Shown here: in pieces, positions 55,001-64,000 of the stretch
How the letters are laid out: each line of letters starts with the position of its first letter
Position numbering within the stretch: the first letter of the stretch is position 1
NCBI GenBank assembly: GCA_008508345.1
Contig: QNGE01001703.1
Coordinates: 1-64,000, forward strand
Direction of reading: 5' to 3'
DNA: 64,000 bases
Source of the DNA: Paragonimus westermani
Taxonomy: Eukaryota; Platyhelminthes; Trematoda; Plagiorchiida; Troglotrematidae
The notes under the pieces: model-generated
Told to the model about the DNA's origin: nothing
The model's database searches: none
Seen by the model: the letters and a program-made list of their open reading frames with translations, nothing else
Translations under genes and position numbers: made by a program

Positions 55001-56699
55001 CGGTAGTACGCCGTTAGGGTAAACAGAACATTTCTTGTTATTGGTAATCCACATCTAAGATTCTGAAGATTGTTTGCTCTGAGAAAATACAGAATAAAAA
55101 TCGACAAGCAGAACAACAATGCTGGAATCTTCGAATGACTAATCCTGCCTAAAGTTAGTTAGTCGTGCCTAGGCTATATCCCAATTGTGGGATGAAACAT
55201 TTCGGTAGTCTGTGTTGTTTTTTGTGGTAAACACCTGTAACCATTCGTCAGTAAAAAACGGCATACAAAACATAAGAGTTTTCCAAAGCCTCCAACTTCT
55301 GATTTACTAGTTTCATACATAGGACAGAAATATTTGTTCCGGCCGAAGAGAGTCACTCGAATAGCTAAAATTATTCTTTAAAGTACACAGCTTACAAGCA
55401 CTCCAATTGCCACTCATTAATTTTTAATGATGTAATCAAGTTTGGAAATATGACAAACTCTAGTTGGTGGACTAAGATAGTTCACAAAACCGTTGTATTA
55501 ACCTTGGCTTCATGACGAGTAGAACGAAGATTTGAAAACAACAATCGTAATAAAACGTACGCGCACCTCAACATGGTAAATATTACGTCAACAAAACGTG
55601 CGCTAAGGCCGCGTGTTTTTTGGTATTTTATAAGAATATACTGGGCGAAATGTTCTGGAATCTTTGTAGACTAACCCTGGCAACCAGGGGCATTCCGTTC
55701 AGCAAAGCGTTAATTATAGCATCGAAATATTTTTAATTAAAGCTTAAGAAACCAATTTTATTTTGTTTTCACCCCAATAATTATGCTCCAAAGTCCTGTG
55801 GTTCGTGCTGGTTTTCGCTGTTTTGTTTTAAACATCGATGCAAATGGGCTCGTTTTGACTGAAGTGATTTCACAAAGCATCCTGCTTTTAAATTTTCCTG
55901 ATTAATGTGCTTGTAACCTGTTTCCGCCTTCTAGCATGCGCAGACGCAGTTGAGTTTGGGTTGCCATTTTGCAGTTGCTTTGGCCAGACACGCCCGGAAC
56001 AGTTATCATCACATCTCAGAGCATCCAGTCTAAAAAACACTTTACAGCCTGCATCGTCTTGTTTTGAGCTCAACAGATTTACCTAGTTTGCGAAAGATTT
56101 GGATTGCTGACTATTACACTACAGACCAGGAGAACTATTTGCCAGATCTTTATTCTCGAGCGCATTCGTTGTGATTAGGTGTGTGAAGTTCCTTTCGTGA
56201 TTGAGAGGCGTAGACGATTAAAATCACCGTTGTTTGTTCATTTGATTGTAAGTAGTTCATACCTACAACTAATGCTACACCAAGGATATCACAATCGATG
56301 ATTTGAACACGTTACACATTGGTGTATTGGTCTTCTAATCAAGAACGGTAGAATTAGAAGATCTGATAGCGAAGAATGCGAATTTGAGGATTTACATAAA
56401 GACTGTGTACGTCCGATGTATGTGAGCGAGTGACGACCGTTGCGAAGCCCGGATTTCAGTATGAACATAATGTAATGGTTGACAACTATTGAAGGGTATT
56501 AACGTAGGTTCAGTATGGTGGCGAAGATCAATTTTCACGTTATCAGCACCGCTGCGAAAAGAATGCATTCACTTCTAACGATCGAACACACACGATACCC
56601 ATACGGACAGTTGGTGTGTCTTTGTTAAGAGGACAAGTCAACCTGAGCACTGGTCAAGCAAATGAGGCTGTCTTTATATATCGTATTCCGATCACGCCT

Positions 56700-56930
56700 G
56701 CCATGAGGTCGCTGATGCCAGACTGCTTCATAAAACAGTGGGCGGAATTTTACTTTTGGTCTTGACAAAGATATTCATTACTGGTGAACTTTGATAGGAA
56801 GAAAGTCCAAATTTCATGCTCAGTCTTGAAAGAGGCTGGCTGAAAAATCCAGCTGAATAGGAAGGATGCGGTCAAATGTGTGATATTTCAATGATGCCAA
56901 CTAAATCCACTATCTCCTGTTCGGCTATCA
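56700..56930 (+). repeat. Diverged SINE copy, same family
   Basis: Matches the reference SINE from the tRNA-like start (ATGAGGTCG near 56703) through the body. The clearest block is CTTGAAAGAGGCTGGCTG at about 56825, followed by a GATGCGGTCAAATGTG match. It continues into AACTAAATCCACTATCTCC, which parallels the tail AACCAAATCCTCGACTACTC of the reference. That supports assigning this tail to the SINE. The Pol III boxes are badly eroded. Confidence 0.6.
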
Positions 56931-57859
56931 AGCCGATCACCATTCGTATGAATGGCCACAATGTGGTCTGTCATTCAATCTGTATGATTCACAGTTTGCA
57001 ATTCTGATGACTAATCCTACACAAAGTAAATGGATTATCACTTCTGACAAGATAAATCGATGACAACTCAAAACTTGGAATGCATATTCACATTCATGTT
57101 ACCAGCGCATACAACACATATATTTTGGATAGGTTTCACATATAAAACGATGACTTACTAAAGCAACGCTCTGTTGAAATGAGAGCTCAAATATTCGATG
57201 CAACAGATATTTATCGGGCAGAAGATACCAAACCGTTATTAGGAATGTTACATTTATCTTCGTTGCGTACCGAGAACCTGCATATTAACATAACCCGCTC
57301 GCACACTGTCTTCTGTATTCTCAGTGTGCCCAAGTGCGATGTCAGAATGGCTACCCGGAATCACCAGAAAGAGATGCTGTCTAAAAATACCTCAGTAAAT
57401 TTCTGATGACTACAGAATAAATTGCTTAGAAATGCGAATCATACACACATTCGACTGCATTTCCTGTTAAGAAGTAAATCTTGAACCCGCTTGTGAATGT
57501 TTCTGTTGAATCCTCGTATTAATAGAATAGCAATATCCTCTTGCTGTAACCAGATAAATGTTCACTCCTGTAGATATAAACAAAATGCGTGTTTAGAAAA
57601 AGCTTTCGGTAGGCTGAAGGACAACAAAAAATCCCGGGTCATCAGGAAAGTTGAAAGCGTGATCGCTGTGAAACTGGAAATAATTCGGCACCATACATTG
57701 TCTCCTGTATATCAAATACTTGAAAAGAATTGCCTTTAAACTATCAAACCTCAAAGTCTGTCAACGCTGCGACTCTCTGATTTCGCAAAACACACAAACA
57801 TGAGGTACAACTGGGATCGTTTTTAAGTAAGAGCAGTGCAAAACAACACAAAATGGATA

Positions 57860-58870
57860 GGTGGTTGTTACCAACAATGACGACACAAAAGCGGAAATTC
57901 CATGCATACACTTGCAGAAAACCATTGGGCTGATGAAATATGAAAACAACTTCAAATATGCAAGATTTGTATACCCTAATTTACAGGCTGAAGGGTTTGA
58001 CGTAAAAGTTTCTATGGATCTACCTAAGGCGTCTCAAATATTAAACACAGAAAATATCAGTTCTACCGTTCACAAGAAGTCAACTGGACACAAAAATGGA
58101 GCCCCGTGGGCTGCCAATTGAACGTGTTGCTGGTTTTCAAATGCGTGGATATCACCTTTGTATTTAGGCAGTCTTCATTTGCAAACGATCACAGAGCAAT
58201 TGTTGGCGACCGGTTTCTAGACACTACTGTCAGTTGCATGACTGATGATTTACTACACAGACATATGTATCGAAAGCCAACCTGGAATGTCCAGCATGCT
58301 GAGAGTATGAGACATACACCAAACAAGTATTGAGTGGACAAATATTTACATGCTCTCAAAACGTACTACTTCATAAAATTTTCGGTCAGCGACATCTGAC
58401 TACTTGAAACAACCTAGCAAGATTATCGGTATACACTGTCACTTAACGATAGACTTAGCCAGCAACAGAAAACAGCAAACAAAGTTTTCACGTCTAACGA
58501 AGAAAAAGTCTTCGGTCCAATATCTCTCAAAAGTTGCAACCGTTAGTTTCGTACACTGAAACCTATTGTTGCAACGTTTCAAATCGTAATCTCCGACCAG
58601 ATTTACATAACACAGTCACCCATGCTAGATTGCGTCAGTTTTTATATCGACAAAACAACAGGTGTAGAGAATTAAGTGAAAAAACATTTTCCAAATTTCC
58701 TTCAGAAGGTGACAGCATTGTGTACGCACGTAATCCTAGGAGGGGCGTGTAAACTTGCAGGCTGGTCTGTGGCCGGGCACATGTTATCCACAGATTATCG
58801 GATTGATCTCGAATCGGAATCCCGGATTATGAAACGTCACTTATCCGCGTGTCCCGCACTATGCTGAAGC
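57860..58870 (+). pseudogene. Probable Ty3/gypsy-type pol remnant
   Basis: Decayed and internally deleted. In 58106-58333, FANDHRAIVGDRFLD resembles the protease-RT junction (F..AD....ILG.DFL). Near the end (58676-58866), EGDSIVYARNPRRG is followed by a frameshift and then AGWSVAGHMLSTDYRIDLES and IMKRHL. This fits the integrase C-terminal GPY/F-type module, where a GD.V..RN....W..G.V....YRV....I.RRH pattern is usual. RNase H and the integrase core are absent. The gypsy assignment is pattern-based and could be wrong; the LTR-like sequence that follows supports it. Confidence 0.35.
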
Positions 58871-59065
58871 GATTGCGATTAGCCGTCCCAAACCAGCAAT
58901 ATGTGCACAAACACAATCACAGATCACTATCGGACTTCCTTAGACCTATTAATTTAGAGCTACGCCGTCCATCATATTCTCTGTTCAATCTCTTCATCCA
59001 TTCAAAACAGTCGTTGGAATAAACCGCGTTGTTGCTGTTGGGGTTGAAAAAATGCGACACACAGT
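58870..59065 (+). repeat. Possible 3' LTR fragment
   Basis: Directly after the integrase-like end lies CTCTTCATCCATTC followed by GGAATAAACCGCGTTGTTGCTGTTG (about 59015-59040). A polyadenylation signal merging into a CCG..TTGTTG run is typical of the R-U5 region of invertebrate gypsy LTRs. I found no matching 5' LTR in the window, so boundaries are guesses. Confidence 0.3.
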
Positions 59066-59783
59066 GCTAGCAGCCACCATCGTTATTTTGTTGATCAATG
59101 TCATGATTATCTTTTGCTAATGACAATGTAGTATTAAAAATACTGAACTAACTTAGCATTTCTTGGCGTTTACAACTGAACACTGTTCACGAAAGAATTT
59201 GGCGTGTTTGCGGCATCTATGTTGAAATCTGGTACTAAATAAACTACCTAATTAAGATAAGTATTCCAAATAAGTCCATAATTCTTAAGTAACAGTTTTA
59301 TGAAATCTATTTGGTTCAATCAGGGTTCACCTAGTAGAATGCCATCAAAATGGACACCTAAGGTTGAGTAATGATTCTACTCATTTAATTCGAATGCACT
59401 TAAATTTGTCCCGGCAACTCTATATCGGAGCAGATATCCTGAAACTTAGCATTAATATAACCACATGAATTAAGTTCGGAGCGAAACTCAACAAGTAAAA
59501 TAAACAAATGTATACGCCCAAAGATGAGATTTCAGCAGGGATTTCACCTTCATTTGGTTATTTTACATGTTTTCTTGAAAAACCTCGGGAATAAATGTGC
59601 CATTTAACTGACACAGTTGTACACAAGCTGACCATTTTCCCAACGGGGGTTAGTTACACTCAATCGTATAAATCGGAAAAGTTATTCGGAAAACAGTAGC
59701 CTGTGTATCGCGTGACCCAATCACTATCGGAAACTGAGAAGTGGAAAGCATGAACAAATCATGTTGGAAATACTGTAAAAATT

Positions 59784-60453
59784 TTAACAGGTCAGCAGGA
59801 GCATCGTCATGAACAGCAATACACTAGTGTTTCTCCCTAATGCCTGAATGTTACACAACCACGAAGTTGGAAAAAAGCAAACCCTACATAGGAAAATAGA
59901 AAAGGAAGGGAATGGTAAGGGACGTAACCAATAAAAGGAAAAGCTACGTCTAAGTTCAAAATGCCTACACCTTGCAAGTAAACAGCCGTGCTCTAGGCAA
60001 AAGTAAGGTATCATCAGCGAGACAGTTTCCTTAAGGTTTTCATTGTCCCGCATCATTAAATGCACTCAATTCACAGACAACTCGGCCAAACAACGACAAT
60101 CTTCACGCCACTGAGCATTATTAGCTGCCATCCTACCTAACATCTCAAGCCACCAACTCTGTGAGTCACTAGCGCCCCAGCCCTGTAGGCGAAACCACCC
60201 ATTCGTGAGCAATTTTATTCCCCCACGCCACGCCAACCTCTGTAAACTTTGCACCTCACGCTAGTCGGCCACAGCGTTGGCTAAGTGCAATTGCTGTGTA
60301 CAGACGACTAACTGACAACCTTATTACATGATCTAACCATTTTGGTCGTATCAAACCTGACTGAACAAAAGAATCCATTTGCCAATCACTGCCAAATACC
60401 TTCTTTCCAACCTCTTCGTTATTTGCCCACAGGAGCCACTCGATACGAGCCAC
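59784..60453 (-). pseudogene. 3' coding end of a second non-LTR retrotransposon
   Basis: Two overlapping minus-strand frames form the C-terminus of a LINE ORF2. Frame 1 (60453-60256) reads ARIEWLLWANNEEVGKKVFG and PKWLDHVIRLSVSRLYTAIA, matching the widespread RTE/CR1-type pattern (I.W..R..N.EVR..V / RWLGHVLRM...RLP..AL). After a frameshift, frame 2 (60254-60066) reads WFRLQGWGASDSQSWWLEML and MAANNAQWREDC, matching the conserved GWGPRD...WLETL.DMA.NR.QWR.C end. The remaining stretch down to about 59784 is probably 3' UTR. The upstream RT domain is missing, as in a normal 5'-truncated insertion. Confidence 0.65.
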
Positions 60454-60504
60454 TTAAAGCTGATATCGATGATTCAACACCTGGGGACAAATGATTGCTG
60501 AATT

Positions 60505-60688
60505 ATGAGTACAAAACTACCACTAGAGGTTTTGGAGGTGAAAGAGTTATTATTAACCGATCCGTCTTACGTAGGATATTTCATAAATGGAATACATACA
60601 CAAATCCGATTAGAAGTCACTCGATTAGTTGCAGGTGGAGCAGTCAATTATACGGATTATAAGTTATTATTGAACGGCAGTTATTTAG
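60505..60688 (+). CDS. Possible first coding exon of an unidentified small protein
   Basis: The ATG at 60505 (A at -3) opens a 61-codon frame ending at a consensus donor TTTAG|GTGAGT (exon end 60688, phase 1). The reading is protein-like: acidic and Leu-rich at the start (EVLEVKELLLTDPSY), then VGYFINGIHTQIRLEVTRLV and NYTDYKLLLNGSY. It has no signal peptide and no transmembrane segment. I do not recognise the family. Frames of this length occur here by chance, so support comes only from the start context, the donor and a phase-compatible downstream frame at 63325. It starts about 50 bp beyond the divergently oriented LINE remnant. Confidence 0.3.
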
Positions 60689-61933
60689 GTGAGTTGTTGG
60701 AAAAAGAACATGGTACATTATCATGTGGCTGAAAGTTGCAATCAGTCGAAGATTTTGGGTAAATGGTTTGAGAATTATACATTCTTACGAGCAGGTTGTA
60801 ATACTTTATATTCCAACCATCTCGAGTAACCTTCCTTTAAAGTGTTGTAATCGAAATCACATTGACAATGTAATAGGGGTCACGTGGGATCTGTCGTGCT
60901 GCATCTGGACTGATCAATCTAATCGTAGATTTCACCTGAATCGATTTAAGCGAAACATCCGACTTGATTTCAAATATTGGTGTAGACAACCAAAAGTCGG
61001 TGTTCGCTGAGCAACAACGCTGTGAATGATTTGTGTTTATCATAACGTTAGCGCCGTTGATAATTGCGATAACCGTATGGTTAGAATTGTGAAAGACTTT
61101 CTAAATCAAATTAGCAATAAATATTAAAATTTTTAAACTCAACGGTGTAATACAGAAAGCATGAAACCAGAACGAGGATTTGCAGTTTAGCGGGAGAAAA
61201 TGTATTAGGTAAAAAAGTAATGATATTTTGCTTTATGATTCAGACAAAACAGGAATAAAGGAATTGTGCTGATATGAACATGATTTCTAACATCTGAAAG
61301 GCACTTCATGGTGTACTGTCAAGCCTAGTAACAACGCATTTACATAGTGCTGTGAAGAGCTTTTGGGGTTCACAACTAAGTGACACAGTGAACTTACTAA
61401 TGAGCATAAAATCTATAGAATTTATCCCGTAGGGTTTTGGAGTTGACTGAAAAATAGAGGCGTGACTTAAACCGGATGACTTGATATCCTGGATGTCAGT
61501 CCATTTATCCTGCCGAGCTTTTTGTCGCAATGCTGGAATAAGCGTGAACAAGGTCTAAATTAAATCAAACCCTGAATCTGAAGCACATGTTTTATCAATA
61601 AACTGGAGCTTTGTTCGACCGCTTTTATCGCTCTGGAGCGTTTTTATTCGCATGAACTTGAGAATTTTTCAGGAAGCTCCTTAGTGAATGTTTGGCAATA
61701 TACACAAAAAGATTTTGTAAAAGAATAAGCGTTTTTCAGAAAAGTGTAAACTGATATCATGCCTTTGCGTTTTCTCAGTTTGCCTCCTCGATATTTACAA
61801 GAGAAACTCCGAGTTCCATTGTCAACAAGCCACCTCTGTTGTGCATCCCATTATTTGCCGGAAAATATAGAAAGCATCTTCTGCCTATTAATGCAATTTC
61901 AGTGTTGTTTCCTTATCACTTAAGTAGGGGAAT

Positions 61934-61985
61934 TGTGCATCGATCTTGCAGTCTAACGACAAGATTGAAGGAAAATCGATGCACA
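61934..61985. other. Short imperfect hairpin
   Basis: TGTGCATCGAT (61934-61944) pairs with ATCGATGCACA (61975-61985). ATCTTG pairs with CAAGAT (61960-61965) inside it, leaving an 11-nt loop and a 9-nt one-sided bulge. It could be a small structured RNA, but one stem of this size is not strong evidence. Confidence 0.25.
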
Positions 61986-63324
61986 CAAGCATAATCTTCG
62001 AGGTCATTTATAGCTTGAAGTTTTTTTCATAAAAAAAATACCAAATTTGACTTTTCAATAAAAAATCATTTGCGGCGAATTTTCACTTCTTGTTACGAAT
62101 CAGTTGGCAATATTAATTCAAAAATCAAAATATTGCTTTTCAACTTTGTTAAGTGTTCTGATGAAAATATTTGAAGGAAAATTTGACTGCCTATATACAT
62201 TACTTAAGGGTGATTAAAGCAACATGAGGCCGTTTTCACGTTGTGTTCTCACACTTCTCCTGACAAAGTTCCGTTACTTTAATTCTTTTTTCAACCCTCA
62301 AATAACATCCTGAAACGGTAACATTGGATAGCAAACGCTTTTAGCTTCACACTTCGAAACAACCGACAAATTTAGGGGTGTTCCAATGCAAAACCTGATG
62401 CAATCCCGAAATTCACCGGTTGCCCGAGTGTGCACACTTGTAATACCAACTGGGACAGGTTTGTTAGTTGAACCTTTGTCAATTATTATTTTCATCTCAA
62501 TTTAAGAGTTTAGTGGGACAAAAACGAATCAGTCACATGTGAAAAAACGTTAGCCACACGCACACCCCCTTCCACTTCCTGTATCACCCTGTAGTATAAG
62601 TATTGAATGCTCTCTGTTGATGTAACTGTGAATATCGATCAACCAGCAAAGACAGTAACAGAATAACACTTATTATCTTGAGGCTTGAGCCAAGCCAGCA
62701 GTAATGGCTGAGCGATATATCATAACGATTTACCCAAATGAATGGCAAAATTCCATGATGAATGCTTATTAACCTAGCTGTCAAGACAGATTGCATCAAT
62801 TCAGGACGAAGTTAATTTAACCAATCAAATCTGATTTTCTGTGGGCTAAACAGAAACAGTGATTACGCTTAGTTAGAAGTAACAAAGTGCAAATACTCAA
62901 ACAACTGAAGATACTTTACTTAGGTTTCCAGATAGAGCAATATTTACCAAGTGTCAACTTAGATTGTTGTGATGTAAATAGGCGTCACGGTGTAAACCCA
63001 TTTTAACTACCGCCAGCGTGACATACGTACAACGCCCGGCATATGCCAGTTTCGGACGCACGATTGTAAAATGGTTTATATATGGGACTCATCGGTATCG
63101 TTTTGACAAGAAGGGTTAAAAATAATAACCAACGTTACAGTAAGTGGTTAAGTGGGCATTCAATCAATGACAAGATTAGTAACTACAAGAAACTTGCGCA
63201 TGGTACAGATACTGCATAACAGTTATGTGTAAAGTTGAAAGATGTGATCACATGACTATCCACAAATTGTGTTGTTGTTGCTTCTCTGAAGAGAGTTGAG
63301 CAGCATTGCTTTTGGTTATGACAG

Positions 63325-63449
63325 TATTGGTAGACCAAGGAGAAAAATTAGGCAGAGTAAACACTAGCGTTGCGTCAGTGGTGGACGTGTTGGTTACGTC
63401 AAACCAAACAGTGAAGAAATTTATAAATTACGTTATTCCAAAGATGTAA
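63325..63449 (+). CDS. Possible second and last exon of the same unidentified gene
   Basis: After an acceptor-like TTTTGGTTATGACAG, the frame continues in phase 1 from the exon at 60505-60688. It reads 41 residues beginning VLVDQGEKLGRVNTSVASVV and ending in NYVIPKM, with the stop at 63447-63449. Together the two pieces would make a 102-residue, mostly helical cytosolic protein. The link is an inference from phase alone; an intermediate exon could be missing or the match could be chance. Confidence 0.22.
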
Positions 63450-64000
63450 TTCAATGCCTTATAAAAAGCGAAGCGTACCCGGATTGACCAGCGACATCTG
63501 CAAGCTCCAAATATCCATTTCCACTCAAGGATTTAGATCGAGAAGATTGTAGGCGCATTTTGCATGATTTATTCCAAAGGATTTTGACCGCATCTTTACA
63601 AGTGCATAATACAGACCATTCATAGATCACTGATGAGAAAACGATCAAGATAGTGGAGAAAGCCAAATATCAGGGTTCACAACCATTGTGACTGCTATAA
63701 TGGTGACAATTCTATAAACAGTTGTTTGTGAACATGCAACATGGGTTTGAACCTTCGGATGACAACAAATTCAGCATAATTCAGTGGTCGCCTGTGTGAT
63801 GTTGAGTACATAACGCAAACTGCTTATGTAGAATCGCACTGACATTGCCCTATTGCGACAGATTAGACAAGCACGTTGTTTTCATGCTCTGTTCCGACGT
63901 CATGCGATTGCGTAACCGGTTTTTGACCCAATTCGGGATATGCCACATGAAGCTGGTGCTCAGTCCTGGAGGATGCCGTGCATCTATATCGTTATCCGTG
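63450..64000. other. Window end, nothing recognised
   Basis: Only short frames; no repeat or motif seen. Confidence 0.4.

Larger units (their letters stand above)
42300..56690. other. Mostly empty stretch upstream of the SLC17 gene
   Basis: Contains the SINE copy near 45.4 kb, the tRNA-like piece near 52.0 kb and the weak exon-like frame at 49.8-50.1 kb. Another minus-strand frame (44750-44491) sits between an acceptor-like TTTCACAAG and a consensus donor CAC|GTAAGT, but shows no family I recognise. No RNA gene is visible. Confidence 0.5.

Overview
The window is nuclear DNA from a metazoan. It is AT-rich, has almost no long open frames, and holds a clear spliced gene with kilobase introns plus decayed retrotransposons and tRNA-derived SINEs. 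The long introns and the repeat mix fit a large invertebrate genome. A parasitic flatworm (trematode) is my best guess, but nothing in the sequence proves it. No bacterial, phage or CRISPR feature is present.

The one gene I can model fully is on the minus strand, from 41791 down to 14786. It encodes a 12-segment anion/phosphate-symporter-family transporter (SLC17: sialin / vesicular glutamate transporter group) of 670 residues in four coding exons: 41791-40291, 30172-30008, 17540-17433 and 15024-14786. All three introns are phase 1, with good donors and acceptors. A polyadenylation signal lies about 195 bp past the stop. Upstream of the start are two identical CCAAT-type 11-mers in the gene's orientation and a perfect GTCACGTGAC palindrome, the consensus of the vertebrate lysosomal CLEAR element. 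The protein keeps SLC17 family motifs but has acidic residues at two positions where vesicular glutamate transporters carry His and Arg.

Layout. 1-14.5 kb: non-coding, with eroded SINE copies. 14.6-41.8 kb: the SLC17 gene. Intron 2 carries a decayed antisense CR1-like LINE (about 24.0-26.6 kb) and a diverged 173-bp tandem duplication (about 22.05-22.35 kb). Intron 1 carries, near exon 1, two head-to-head SINE copies forming a 274-bp near-perfect inverted repeat flanked by a 12-bp direct repeat. 41.8-42.3 kb: putative promoter. 42.3-57 kb: non-coding, with SINE copies and a few weak exon-like frames. 57.0-59.1 kb: probable Ty3/gypsy remnant with an LTR-like end. 59.8-60.45 kb: 3' coding end of a second LINE on the minus strand. 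60.5-63.45 kb: a possible small two-exon gene on the plus strand, unidentified and speculative.

Open frames of 60-110 codons are common here by chance, so most were not annotated. Protein calls rest on remembered family motifs; no database search was possible.
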